DNA from: CAVTWH01 sp963850915
GTDB lineage: Bacteria > Actinomycetota > Actinomycetes > Mycobacteriales > Micromonosporaceae
Direction: 5' to 3'
DNA: 64,000 nucleotides
Assembly: GCA_963850915.1 (NCBI GenBank)
Contig: CAWKND010000013.1
Coordinates: 62,001 to 126,000, forward strand
In this document: piece after piece, positions 15,248 through 24,072 of the stretch
How positions within the stretch are numbered: the stretch's first letter is position 1
How the letters are laid out: every line of letters begins with the position of its first letter
Translations under genes and position numbers: made by a program
Notes under the pieces: generated by a model
What the model saw: only the letters and a program-made list of their open reading frames with translations
Database searches by the model: none
Told to the model about the DNA's origin: nothing

Positions 15248-17992
15248 GTGGCCACGGAACGCAAGCGACCGGTCATCAGCGACGGCCTACCCAGCCAGCT
15301 GCCGGACATCGACCCGGAGGAGACCACCGAGTGGGTCGAGTCGCTGGACGGCGTGATCGACGAGCGGGGAGCCAAACGCGCCCGCTACATCATGCTGCGG
15401 TTGTTGGAGCGAGCGCGCGAGCGCAATGTCGGGGTACCCCCGCTGACCACCACCGACTACCTCAACACCATCCCGCCGGAGCGCGAGCCCTGGTTCCCGG
15501 GTGACGAAAACCTGGAGCGGCGCATCCGGGCCTACATCCGGTGGAACGCCGCGATGCTGGTACACCGCGCACAGCGGCCGGGCATCGGGGTCGGTGGGCA
15601 CATCTCCACCTACGCCAGCTCGGCGAGCCTGTACGAGGTCGGCTTCAACCACTTCTTCCGGGGCAAGAACCACCCGGGCGGCGGCGACCAGATCTTCTTC
15701 CAGGGGCACGCCTCCCCCGGCATGTACGCCCGCGCGTTCCTGGAAGGCCGGCTGTCGGAGAACCAGCTCGACGGGTTCCGCCAGGAGTTGTCGCACGCAC
15801 CGGACGGGCTGCCCTCCTACCCGCACCCGCGGCTGATGCCCGACTTCTGGGAGTTCCCCACGGTCTCCATGGGCCTGGGCGGCATCAACGCCATCTACCA
15901 GGCGCGGTTCAACCGCTACCTGCAGAACCGTGGCATCAAGGACACCTCCCAGCAGCACGTGTGGGCGTTCCTCGGCGACGGCGAGATGGACGAGGTCGAG
16001 TCGGTCGGCCAGATCGGCCTGGCCGCCCGCGAGGAGCTGGACAACCTCACCTTCGTGATCAACTGCAACCTGCAGCGCCTGGACGGGCCGGTACGCGGCA
16101 ACGGCAAGGTGATCCAGGAGCTGGAGGCGCTGTTCCGGGGCGCCGGCTGGAACGTCATCAAGGTGGTCTGGGGTCGCGAGTGGGACCCGCTACTGGCAGC
16201 GGATGCCGACGGCGCGCTGGTCAACCTGATGAACGCCACGCCCGACGGTGACTACCAGACGTACAAGGCGGAGTCCGGGGCGTACGTGCGCGAGCACTTC
16301 TTCGGCCGCGACCCGCGTACCCGCAAGATGGTCGAGGGCTACTCCGACGACGAGATCTGGAATCTCAAGCGCGGCGGGCACGACTACCGCAAGCTCTACG
16401 CGGCGTACAAGTCGGCCACCGAGCACACCGGGCAGCCCACGGTCATCCTCGCCAAGACGGTGAAGGGCTGGACGCTCGGCTCGCACTTCGAGGGGCGCAA
16501 CGCCACCCACCAGATGAAGAAGCTGACCCTGGACGACCTCAAGGGCTTCCGGGACCGCCTCTACCTCGACATCCCCGACTCGGCGCTGGAGGACAACCCC
16601 TACCTGCCGCCGTACTACAAGCCGGCCGAGAACAGCGCCGAGATGGAGTACCTGCTGGAGCGCCGCAAGACGCTCGGTGGCTTCCTGCCCTCCCGGCGTA
16701 CCACCGCCGTCCCGCTGAACCTGCCCGGCAAGGACGCGTACGCCGACGTCAAGAAGGGCTCCGGCAAGCAGAAGATCGCCACCACCATGGCGTTCGTACG
16801 GCTGCTCAAGGATCTGATGCGGGACAAGGAGTTCGGCAAGCGCTGGGTACCGATCATCCCGGACGAGGCGCGTACCTTCGGGATGGACTCGCTCTTCCCG
16901 ACTGCCAAGATCTACTCGCCGCACGGGCAGAACTACACCCCGGTCGACCGGGAGCTGTTCCTGTCCTACCGCGAGGCGACCAGCGGGCAGATCCTGCACG
17001 AGGGGATCAACGAGGCCGGCTCGGTGGCCTCCTTCACGGCTGCCGGCACGTCGTACGCCACGCACGGCGAGCCGATGATCCCGCTGTACATCTTCTACTC
17101 GATGTTCGGCTTCCAGCGCACCGCCGACGCGCTGTGGGCGGCCAGCGACCAGATGACCCGCGGCTTCCTGCTCGGCGCCACGGCCGGCCGGACCACGCTC
17201 AACGGCGAGGGTCTGCAGCACGAGGACGGGCACTCGCTGCTGCTCGCCGCCACCAACCCGGCTGTCGTCGCGTACGACCCGGCGTACGCCTTCGAGACCG
17301 CGTACATCGTGGAGGACGGGCTGCGCCGGATGTTCGGCGACAAACCGGAGAACATCTACTACTACCTCACGGTCTACAACGAGCCGATCCTGCAGCCGGC
17401 CGAGCCGGCGGACGTCGACGTGGACGGCCTGCTGAAGGGGCTGTACCGCTACTCGCCGGCGCCACAGCTCGGTGACGGGGCGCCGAAGGCGCAGATCCTC
17501 GCCTCCGGAACCGGCATGGGCTGGGCGCTGAAGGCCCAGGAGCTGCTGGCCCAGGACTGGGGGGTGGCCGCCGACGTGTGGTCGGCGACCTCCTGGCTCG
17601 AGCTGCGCCGCGACGCGGTGACCTGCGAGGAGTGGAACCTGCTCAACCCCGGCAGCGAGGCGAAGGTGCCCTACGTGACGGCCAAGCTGGCCGACACGGG
17701 CGGGCCGGTGGTCGCGGTGAGCGACTTCATGCGGGCCGTGCCGGACCTGATCTCCCGGTGGGTACCCGGTGACTACACGTCGCTGGGCACAGACGGCTTC
17801 GGCATGTCGGACACCCGGCACGCGCTGCGCCGCCACTTCCACGTGGACGCGGAGAACATCGCCGTCGCCACGCTGCGCCAGCTCGCCCGGCGCGGGGAGG
17901 TCGCGGCGAACGTACCCGCCGACGCGGCCGCGAAGTACGCCATCGACGACGTGTCGGCGGCACCGGTCGGCGAGACCGGCGGCGACTCCTGA
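15248..17992 (+). CDS. aceE: pyruvate dehydrogenase E1 component, homodimeric type
   Basis: The 914-residue protein has the length and motifs of the homodimeric E1: SSASLYEVGFNHFFRG near residue 125, the TPP-binding stretch FLGDGEMDEVESVG...NCN near residue 245-275, a DEARTFGMDSLFP segment near 540, and a transketolase-like central domain with LNGEGLQHEDGHS. It decarboxylates pyruvate and acetylates the lipoyl domain of E2 to feed acetyl-CoA into central metabolism, including the fatty acid genes 6 kb away. The GTG start (ATERKRPVISDG) follows AAGGA by eight bases; the frame extends upstream but without a ribosome site. E2 and E3 are not in the window. Confidence 0.96.
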   Translation: MATERKRPVISDGLPSQLPDIDPEETTEWVESLDGVIDERGAKRARYIMLRLLERARERNVGVPPLTTTDYLNTIPPEREPWFPGDENLERRIRAYIRWNAAMLVHRAQRPGIGVGGHISTYASSASLYEVGFNHFFRGKNHPGGGDQIFFQGHASPGMYARAFLEGRLSENQLDGFRQELSHAPDGLPSYPHPRLMPDFWEFPTVSMGLGGINAIYQARFNRYLQNRGIKDTSQQHVWAFLGDGEMDEVESVGQIGLAAREELDNLTFVINCNLQRLDGPVRGNGKVIQELEALFRGAGWNVIKVVWGREWDPLLAADADGALVNLMNATPDGDYQTYKAESGAYVREHFFGRDPRTRKMVEGYSDDEIWNLKRGGHDYRKLYAAYKSATEHTGQPTVILAKTVKGWTLGSHFEGRNATHQMKKLTLDDLKGFRDRLYLDIPDSALEDNPYLPPYYKPAENSAEMEYLLERRKTLGGFLPSRRTTAVPLNLPGKDAYADVKKGSGKQKIATTMAFVRLLKDLMRDKEFGKRWVPIIPDEARTFGMDSLFPTAKIYSPHGQNYTPVDRELFLSYREATSGQILHEGINEAGSVASFTAAGTSYATHGEPMIPLYIFYSMFGFQRTADALWAASDQMTRGFLLGATAGRTTLNGEGLQHEDGHSLLLAATNPAVVAYDPAYAFETAYIVEDGLRRMFGDKPENIYYYLTVYNEPILQPAEPADVDVDGLLKGLYRYSPAPQLGDGAPKAQILASGTGMGWALKAQELLAQDWGVAADVWSATSWLELRRDAVTCEEWNLLNPGSEAKVPYVTAKLADTGGPVVAVSDFMRAVPDLISRWVPGDYTSLGTDGFGMSDTRHALRRHFHVDAENIAVATLRQLARRGEVAANVPADAAAKYAIDDVSAAPVGETGGDS

Positions 17993-18013
17993 CCTGCGAA
18001 CCCCGCTGACCAC

Positions 18014-18045
18014 GGCGCCCCGGCAGCTACGGCTGTCGGGGCGCC
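18014..18045 (+). terminator. terminator of aceE
   Basis: GGCGCCCCGGCAG (18014-18026) pairs with CTGTCGGGGCGCC (18033-18045) with one G-T pair and a 6-base loop, 22 bases after the aceE stop. Confidence 0.75.
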
Positions 18046-18101
18046 GCCACGTTCACCCACCCCGTGCCGCGCAGCCCCGGGGCGCGGGGCGGACCGAGGT
18101 G

Positions 18102-18155
18102 ATGTTGCAGTTATGGCTGCCAACCGGCGAGGAATTCCAGCCATATGTGCAACAT
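18102..18155. repeat. 54-base AT-richer palindrome of unknown role
   Basis: An 18-base arm at 18102-18119 (ATGTTGCAG/TTATGGCTG) is complementary to 18138-18155 except for two adjacent bases, with an 18-base loop between. The stem is much less GC-rich than the surrounding DNA and lies 57 bases beyond the aceE terminator, so it is unlikely to be a second terminator. It could be an operator, a small RNA hairpin or a repetitive element. The rest of the 283-base gap up to 18276 shows nothing. Confidence 0.55.
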
Positions 18156-18275
18156 GACCTTGCACCGCCGCCGCATCCCGCGTCCCACGCGCGAGGGCCG
18201 GGGTGAGGGGCGAGCGGGTCTGTCGGGAACGGGCCAGACGGAGGGGTGCCCCGTACGGCGGTGCGGTGACACGAT

Positions 18276-18812
18276 GTGCCGGTGTCGGCAGAGGGTGACG
18301 GGCCGGGCGGACCCGACCCCGAGTGGATCGAGTTCCGCCGCTCCGACGCGGGCGCGGTGATCGAGGTGGTACGCGGCATCGCCGACGCCGCCGACCCCGG
18401 AGTGCACGGCTTCGGTGTTGAGGTGGTCATCGAGCCGCCCCGACCCGGCTGGCTGGCGGGGCTCTTCGGCGGGCGCGACTCCGGCAACCAGGCGCGCATC
18501 GTGGTGACCAAGGCCGGTGGCGAGGTCGGCTACCCGTTCCACGTGCAGTTGGTGACCGAGTACGGGGCGGATGCCGCCCGTCGGGTACCCCGGGTGCCGG
18601 GCTGGGCCGCCAGCCGCTCGGCAGGGCTGGCGTTCCTGATGCTCAAGGGCATCCCGGAGGAGAGCGCCGGCATCGTCCGGTACGCCCCGATCCGCCGGTA
18701 CGACTGGGCAACTCTCGTCGGCGGCGCGGTGGCCGCCCTGGCCGCCCTGCACGGCGACCCGCCCGACGCGCACTGGCGAGCCCGGGTCGACCGGGCCATC
18801 CTGCGCAAATAA
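18276..18812 (+). CDS. hypothetical protein (178 aa)
   Basis: The soluble protein begins MPVSAEGDGPGGPDPEWIEFRRSD and contains an amphipathic alpha/beta pattern (GVHGFGVEVVIEPP, ARIVVTKAGGEVGYPF, VQLVTEYGADAARRVP, LMLKGIPEESAGIVRY). It ends in a helix with a run of Ala (VGGAVAALAALHG). No family is recognised with confidence. Starts at 18276 (GTG) or 18282 (GTG, VSAEGD) are both possible and neither has a strong ribosome site. It converges on the L,D-transpeptidase gene with a shared terminator. Confidence 0.6.
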   Translation: MPVSAEGDGPGGPDPEWIEFRRSDAGAVIEVVRGIADAADPGVHGFGVEVVIEPPRPGWLAGLFGGRDSGNQARIVVTKAGGEVGYPFHVQLVTEYGADAARRVPRVPGWAASRSAGLAFLMLKGIPEESAGIVRYAPIRRYDWATLVGGAVAALAALHGDPPDAHWRARVDRAILRK

Positions 18813-18816
18813 ACGA

Positions 18817-18846
18817 ACGCCCGGCCCACGTGCACGGGCCGGGCGT
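18817..18846. terminator. bidirectional terminator
   Basis: ACGCCCGGCCC (18817-18827) and GGGCCGGGCGT (18836-18846) form a perfect 11-base-pair stem with an 8-base loop between two convergent genes. Confidence 0.85.
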
Positions 18847-18860
18847 CGAAGCGGAGCGGA

Positions 18861-20099
18861 TCAGGTGGCGGTACCCCACTGGCTCCACGGGGTGTCCCAG
18901 CCGCCCACCGACTCCCAGGTCGCGAGCTGCTTCGGGGTGCCCTTGATCTCCACCACGTCACCCAGGTTGAAGTTGTTGTAGAACCAGGTCGCGTTGACCT
19001 TGGAGATGTTCACGCAGCCGTGCGAAACGTTGCGCTTGCCCTGGTCGCCCTCACTCCACGGCGCCGAGTGGACGAACTCGCCGGTGTAGGAGATGCGGCA
19101 GCACAGGTAGACGATCTCGTCGTAGTAGTTGGCGTTACCCGGGCCGACACCGTAGCTGGCCGAGGTCATCCGGTGACTCGCCTCGCGGGTCATCACCACG
19201 TGTACGCCGGAGCGGGTGAAGAAGTCCACGGTCTTGCCGTCGGTGGACTTGGTGGTACCGCCCTTGCCCATGCTGATCGGGAAGTCCTGGACCTGTACCC
19301 CGTCGAAGTAGACCTTCATGCGGTGGGTCGCGTCGTCGGCAATGGCCACCTTCGACTGGCCGATGGTGATCCCGATCGAGACGTTGGCCGCGCCGTACGC
19401 ACCCTTGCCGTAGTCGAGCCCGAGCAGGTTGGCGGTCACCTTGATCTTGGTGCCCTTTTCCCAGTACTTCTCCGGGCGGTACTGCAGGTTCTGGTTGTCC
19501 ACCCACTGCCACCGGCCCTCGACGGCCGGCTCCGAGGTGACGGTCAGCGCCTTGATGACCGCGTCCTTGTCGGCGGGTGCCTTCGACAGGTTCAACGCGA
19601 TCGGCTGGCCGACCCCGTAGGTACCGCCGTCCTTCATCGCGGTGAGAGCGTTGGCCTGGAAGGTCGCGTTGACCGTCTTGGTCGGCTTGAGGGTGGTGAA
19701 CGTGGTGCTCTGCTGGATCTGCTTACCGTCAGCGCCGACCGCGACCGCCGTCACCGTGTAGGTCTGGTTGAAGGCGAGCGGATCGGTGTTGCGCCACACC
19801 TTCTGCTCGGTGTCGAGGGCGCCCGCGACGGTCTTGGTACCGGCCGTCACCGTCACGCTCTGTACCGTCGCGTTCTCCACCGTGACCACGACGCCGTCGG
19901 CCGGCGAGACGTTCGCCGCGTTCGGGGCTGGTGCGATGGTCAGCGTGCCCGCAACCGCACTGGCGCTGGGCGAAGCGCCGCCGGAGCTCCCCGGCGAGTT
20001 CCACGACGACGCGCTGCTGCCCGCATCGCTCTTGCAGGCAACCAACAGCGATCCGGTGGCAGCCGTGGCGGCGCCAGCGAGCACAGTACGACGGTTCAT
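18861..20099 (-). CDS. L,D-transpeptidase lipoprotein (YkuD domain)
   Basis: The 412-residue precursor starts MNRRTVLAGAATAATGSLLVAC, a signal peptide with lipobox LVAC, then a Ser/Gly-rich spacer. Two Ig-like domains (about 60-145 and 150-260) and a C-terminal YkuD catalytic domain (about 270-390) follow, with HSAPWSEGDQGKRNVSHGCVN, which holds the catalytic Cys of the SHGCxN motif and the upstream His. This is the actinobacterial LdtMt2 layout. It should form 3-3 cross-links in peptidoglycan on the outer face of the membrane, resistant to most penicillins. A short upstream in-frame extension precedes the basic start and is rejected. Confidence 0.93.
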   Translation of the reverse strand: MNRRTVLAGAATAATGSLLVACKSDAGSSASSWNSPGSSGGASPSASAVAGTLTIAPAPNAANVSPADGVVVTVENATVQSVTVTAGTKTVAGALDTEQKVWRNTDPLAFNQTYTVTAVAVGADGKQIQQSTTFTTLKPTKTVNATFQANALTAMKDGGTYGVGQPIALNLSKAPADKDAVIKALTVTSEPAVEGRWQWVDNQNLQYRPEKYWEKGTKIKVTANLLGLDYGKGAYGAANVSIGITIGQSKVAIADDATHRMKVYFDGVQVQDFPISMGKGGTTKSTDGKTVDFFTRSGVHVVMTREASHRMTSASYGVGPGNANYYDEIVYLCCRISYTGEFVHSAPWSEGDQGKRNVSHGCVNISKVNATWFYNNFNLGDVVEIKGTPKQLATWESVGGWDTPWSQWGTAT

Positions 20100-20271
20100 G
20101 ATTCCTCCCGGCCGGAAGGCTACTGAAGAACAGTGCCTCTGCAAAACCCCGAACAGCTCGATCCAGGCAACCTCGGGTCACTTGGTCACCGGCCGACCAG
20201 TCGACGGTAACTGTGGGTGGCAAGAGGGGTGCGGAGGGAAACCTGGTGGAGCCGGCGGGGGGACTCCCCTC

Positions 20272-20277
20272 TAGATT
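20272..20277 (+). promoter_or_regulatory. -10 element giving a probably leaderless gltX transcript
   Basis: TAGATT lies six bases before the gltX GTG. Transcription would then start at or within a base or two of the start codon, and no Shine-Dalgarno site is present in the usual window. Leaderless mRNAs of this kind are common in actinomycetes. No good -35 hexamer is visible. Confidence 0.5.
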
Positions 20278-20283
20278 AGACGC

Positions 20284-21684
20284 GTGACTGTACGAGTTCG
20301 GTTTGCTCCTTCGCCCACTGGAATGTTCCACGTCGGCGGCGCCCGCTCGGCGCTGCAGAACTGGATCTTCGCCAAACAGCACGGCGGCGTGTTCGTGCTG
20401 CGGATCGAGGACACCGACGCCGCCCGTAACAGACCGGAGTGGACCGAGGGCATCCTGTCGGCGCTCGACTGGATCGGCATCGAGCGCGGCGGGTACGAGG
20501 GGCCGCTCTTCCAGTCCGCGTACGCCGACAGCCACCGGGCTGCGGCCGCCCGGCTGTACGAGGCCGGCCGGGCGTACTACTGCGACTGCACCCGCGACGA
20601 CATCCAGGCACGTACCGGCAACAAGTACACCGGCTACGACGGGTACTGCCGCGAGCGCGGCCTGGGCCCGGGTGAGGGGCGGGCGCTGCGCTTCCGTACC
20701 CCCGACGAGGGCGAGACGGTGGTGGTCGACCTGATCCGCGGCACCCCGACCTTCGAGAACAAGTTGATCGAGGACTTCGTCATCGCCCGGGCCGACGGGT
20801 CGGCGGTGTTCCTGCTGGCCAACGTGGTGGACGACATGACCATGGGGATCACCCACGTGATCCGGGCCGAGGAGCACCTGCCCAACACCCCCAAGCAGCA
20901 GCTGCTCTGGGAGGCGCTCGGGGTGGCCCCGCCGATCTGGGCGCACGTACCGGTCGTGGTGAACGAGAAGCGGCAGAAACTCTCCAAGCGGCGGGACAAG
21001 GTCGCCCTGGAGGCCTACCGCGAGGAGGGCTACCTCGCCGCGGCCATGAAGAACTACCTCATGCTGCTGGGCTGGGCACCCAGCGGCGACCGGGAGATCG
21101 TGCCCTGGTCGGTCATCGAGGAGGAGTTCCGGCTGGAGGAGGTCAACCCCTCGCCCGCGTTCTTCGACGAGAAGAAGCTGCGCGCCTTCAACGGCGAGTA
21201 CATCCGGGCGTTGCCGGTGGACGAGTTCATCGCCGCCTGCCAGCCGTGGGTGACCGGGGACGCGACGCCGTGGCCGGCCGGGGAGTTCGACGAGAAGGCG
21301 TTCGCCGCCCTGGCGCCGCTGGCCCAGACCCGGGTCGCGGTGCTGTCCGAGATCGTGCCCAACGTGGACTTCGCGTTCCTGCCGGAGCCGGCGATCGACG
21401 AGGCCGCCTGGGACAAGACCATGAAAGAGGGGGCCGCAGAGTTGCTGGCCGCGGTGGTCGAGGGCTTTTCCGGGGTACCCGCGTGGGACGCCGAGACGCT
21501 CAAGTCCACTGTGGAGGCGGCCGGTGAGCAGCGTGGCCTGAAGCTCGGCAAGGCACAGGCACCGGTACGGGTGGCCTGCACCGGCCGTACTGTCGGATTG
21601 CCGCTCTTCGAGTCGCTGGCGGTACTGGGCCGGGAGCGTACGCTCACCCGACTGCGTACCGCTTTGTCACGACTTGGCCACTGA
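20284..21684 (+). CDS. gltX: glutamyl-tRNA synthetase
   Basis: The 466-residue class I synthetase has the HIGH-type motif as HVGG in APSPTGMFHVGGARSAL at residues 9-25. A zinc-binding knob CDC...YDGYC lies near residues 100-122 and the KMSKS loop reads KLSKRRDK near residue 235. The C-terminal helical anticodon-binding region is complete (AGEQRGLKLGKAQAPVRVA...GLPLFESLAVLG). It charges tRNA-Glu with glutamate in the cytosol. The GTG start gives the usual MTVRVRFAPSP N-terminus and no alternative is plausible. It is divergent from the L,D-transpeptidase gene. Confidence 0.96.
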   Translation: MTVRVRFAPSPTGMFHVGGARSALQNWIFAKQHGGVFVLRIEDTDAARNRPEWTEGILSALDWIGIERGGYEGPLFQSAYADSHRAAAARLYEAGRAYYCDCTRDDIQARTGNKYTGYDGYCRERGLGPGEGRALRFRTPDEGETVVVDLIRGTPTFENKLIEDFVIARADGSAVFLLANVVDDMTMGITHVIRAEEHLPNTPKQQLLWEALGVAPPIWAHVPVVVNEKRQKLSKRRDKVALEAYREEGYLAAAMKNYLMLLGWAPSGDREIVPWSVIEEEFRLEEVNPSPAFFDEKKLRAFNGEYIRALPVDEFIAACQPWVTGDATPWPAGEFDEKAFAALAPLAQTRVAVLSEIVPNVDFAFLPEPAIDEAAWDKTMKEGAAELLAAVVEGFSGVPAWDAETLKSTVEAAGEQRGLKLGKAQAPVRVACTGRTVGLPLFESLAVLGRERTLTRLRTALSRLGH

Positions 21685-21853
21685 GTATCGCCCGGTGATC
21701 CACTGCCGGTGGAGGCATGGCAGACTCCAGTTATAGACGCCGTGACACCCCCCTTTGGTTGCGCGCAATTCCCAGCATTCGCGGAGTCTGAACGGGACAG
21801 CGTTCCTTGCTGTTGTAAGCGATGATTGCCCATGAACCCCCTCGTTGGCCGCT

Positions 21854-21880
21854 GGAATTCGCGGCTCCAGCCGCAATTCC
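21854..21880 (+). other. hairpin in the gap between gltX and a membrane protein gene
   Basis: GGAATT-C-GCGGCT and AGCCGC-A-ATTCC form a bulged stem 38 bases before the next start. The 233-base gap also holds GTTATAGAC (21731-21739), a possible -10. No RNA family or gene is recognised here. Confidence 0.3.
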
Positions 21881-21917
21881 CGGTCGATGTAGAGGCACCG
21901 CCCCCTCGAGGTGTCCG

Positions 21918-22670
21918 ATGACGCGCGCCACCGCCAGTCCAGCGATCCCCACCGGCACCCGCCGCGTCGCGCCGTCGCGCCCGACGACCGCGCGGACCGC
22001 CCGGGGATGGCTGCTGCGCCGCGCCGGTGCCGCGGTCCTGGCACTCGGCACGGTGCTCGCCGCCCTCCTGCTCACCGGGGCACCGGCCGCGGCCGCCAAC
22101 GCCCCGACCCTGATCACGATCACCGGTACCAACGTGGGCATCCCGGTGATGGTGCACAGCGACACCCAGGCCGACCTGTTCAACGAGCTGCTCAAGCAGC
22201 TGAGCTGGATGCAGGGCGCCACCGGTACCCCGATGCAGGTCAAGCAGGAGACGCTGGGCACCAAGTACACCGCCACCATCTCGGCGGGCGGCGACGCGGT
22301 CCAGGTCTACGACCTCTACCCGGAGGCGGTCGGCGGTCCACGCGCGTTCCGGCCGGCCGCCCAGCCGACCGGCAAGAGCAGCGACGGCTGGTTCTACGCC
22401 TCGGTGTCGCTGCCCGACGTACTGCACGCGGCCGGCGTCTCGATCGCCAACAGCGACACGCAGATCGGTCTGCAGCAGGCCGGGCTGGAGGGCGTGGACA
22501 TCGGCACAACGACCCAGGCCACCTCGCTGCGGGTCAACCTGCGCGGCGAGCTGGCCCAGCTGAAGACCGCCATGCTCAGCAGTGTGGCCACCTCGTTCGG
22601 CGCACTGGTGCTGCTCTTCGGCGCGGCCCGGTTCAGCCGCTACCGCTACCGCCGCCGCGCCTCCAACTAA
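21918..22670 (+). CDS. secreted, C-terminally membrane-anchored protein of unknown function
   Basis: The 250-residue precursor has a long basic N-region (TRRVAPSRPTTARTARGW), a hydrophobic core (AAVLALGTVLAALLLTG) and a signal peptidase site near GAPAAAANA. The mature domain reads as mixed alpha/beta (LITITGTNVGIPVMVHSDTQ, FNELLKQLSWMQG, YTATISAGGDAVQVYDLYP). A C-terminal span (ATSFGALVLLFGAARF) and the basic stop-transfer RYRYRRR follow, so the domain faces outward. GAGGTG precedes the ATG. No homologue is recognised. Confidence 0.65.
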   Translation: MTRATASPAIPTGTRRVAPSRPTTARTARGWLLRRAGAAVLALGTVLAALLLTGAPAAAANAPTLITITGTNVGIPVMVHSDTQADLFNELLKQLSWMQGATGTPMQVKQETLGTKYTATISAGGDAVQVYDLYPEAVGGPRAFRPAAQPTGKSSDGWFYASVSLPDVLHAAGVSIANSDTQIGLQQAGLEGVDIGTTTQATSLRVNLRGELAQLKTAMLSSVATSFGALVLLFGAARFSRYRYRRRASN

Positions 22671-22734
22671 CCGTTGCGCCGGCGCTCACGCGAGCGATCA
22701 AGGCAGGCCGCCCCCGCTGTGACAGGCTGTACCC

Positions 22735-23910
22735 ATGTCCGCGGGTGTTGGCAACGGTGAGCTGAGCGCCACCTTGCGCCGCATCGAGCGGGCGGCCGGC
22801 GCACTGGCCACCGCGAGCGTCTCCCGGATGGACGAGGTACTCCCCTGGTTCCGCGAGGTCCCCGCCGACCAGCGCGCCTGGGTGATGCTGGTGGCCCAGG
22901 CCGGCGTCCGCTCGCTGGTCGAGTGGCTGCGCAAGCGCGGAACCGACCAGGAGCTCTCCGACGAGATCTTCGACGCCGCACCGCGCGCCCTGGCTCGTAC
23001 GCTCAACCTGCTGCAGACCGTACAGCTGATCAAGGTGACCATCGACGTCGTCGAGGAGCAGGTGTCGCACCTGGCCGCCCCCGGCGAGGAGGCGGCGCTG
23101 CGCGAGGCGGTCCTCACCTACTCCCGTGAGGTGGCGTTCTCGGCCGCCCGCGTGTACGCCCGCGCGGCCGAGACCCGGGGCGCCTGGGACGCGCGGCTGC
23201 AGGCACTGCTGGTCGACGCCCTGCTCCGCGGCGACTCCTCCGACGTACTGGCCAGCCGGGCCGCCGCGCTGGGCTGGGCGGATGCGCCACCGGTCGCGGT
23301 CGCGGTCGGGCGCTCCCCGGGCGGCGAGGCGGCGGCCGTGGTGCACACGGTCTACCGGGCGGCCCGCCGGGTCGGCGTCGACGTACTCGGTGGCGTGCAC
23401 GGGGACCGGCTGGTGGTGGTACTCGGCGGGGCGGCCGATCCACTCGCTGCGACGGAGAAGCTGCTGGGCGCCTTCGGCGAGGGTCCGGTCGTGGTCGGCC
23501 CGGCGGTACCCCGGCTGGATGAGGCGACCGAGTCGGCGCGCGCGGCGATGGCCGGGTTCCGGGCGGCGCACGCCTGGCCCAGCGCACCCCGGCCGGTGGC
23601 CGCCCGGGACCTGCTGCCCGAGCGGGCGCTGGCCGGCGATCCGGAGGCCCGTCGCATGCTGCGCCAGGACATCTACGGCAGCCTGCTGCGCGCGGGTGGC
23701 GAGCTGCTGGAGACGCTGGACGCGTTCTTCGCCGCCGGGGAGGTACTGGAGAGCGCGGCCCGGGAGCTGTTCGTACACCCGAACACCGTGCGGTACCGGC
23801 TGCGCAAGGTCGCCGACGTGACCGGGCTCACCCCGTTCCAGCCGCGGGCGGCGTACGCCCTCCGGATAGCGCTGACCGTCGGCCGACTGGACCCCACCGC
23901 CAGCTCCTGA
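22735..23910 (+). CDS. fasR: PucR-type regulator, FasR-like activator of fatty acid synthesis
   Basis: The 391-residue protein has an N-terminal helical sensor region, a central GGDEF-like or CdaR-type segment (about 170-280) and a C-terminal PucR helix-turn-helix: LETLDAFFAAGEVLESAAREL followed by FVHPNTVRYRLRKVADVTG. The position immediately upstream of fabD on the same strand is that of FasR, shown in Streptomyces and mycobacteria to control fatty acid synthase genes in response to acyl-CoA. The assignment as FasR rests on this synteny and the domain type. A 162-base gap before fabD suggests the operon has its own promoter. Confidence 0.88.
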   Translation: MSAGVGNGELSATLRRIERAAGALATASVSRMDEVLPWFREVPADQRAWVMLVAQAGVRSLVEWLRKRGTDQELSDEIFDAAPRALARTLNLLQTVQLIKVTIDVVEEQVSHLAAPGEEAALREAVLTYSREVAFSAARVYARAAETRGAWDARLQALLVDALLRGDSSDVLASRAAALGWADAPPVAVAVGRSPGGEAAAVVHTVYRAARRVGVDVLGGVHGDRLVVVLGGAADPLAATEKLLGAFGEGPVVVGPAVPRLDEATESARAAMAGFRAAHAWPSAPRPVAARDLLPERALAGDPEARRMLRQDIYGSLLRAGGELLETLDAFFAAGEVLESAARELFVHPNTVRYRLRKVADVTGLTPFQPRAAYALRIALTVGRLDPTASS

Positions 23911-24072
23911 AGTGCTGTGACGCAGGCCGCACCAGCTGGCCCTCAAGTGTCACAAGGGGTAGTCAACCTCGTACGGCTCCGGCGTCTATTGGGGGAACCC
24001 TACAAATCCGGTCGTCGGGTTTGGTGCACGCCAACAGCCCGGGATGGCACTCTATCCAGGAGAGTCGAGTGC
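23911..24072 (+). promoter_or_regulatory. fabD promoter region, probable FasR target
   Basis: The gap between fasR and fabD carries TTGG-N6-CCAA (24019-24032) and a wider dyad TGTGAC...GTCACA (about 23917-23956). Either could be a regulator site. AGGAGAG sets the fabD GTG start. The link to FasR is inferred from other actinomycetes, not seen. Confidence 0.4.

Noticed and set aside
19020..20126. Plus-strand frame opposite the L,D-transpeptidase
   Set aside because: Shadow frame of Arg, Val, Gly and Asp; the minus strand has lipobox and catalytic SHGCxN motif.
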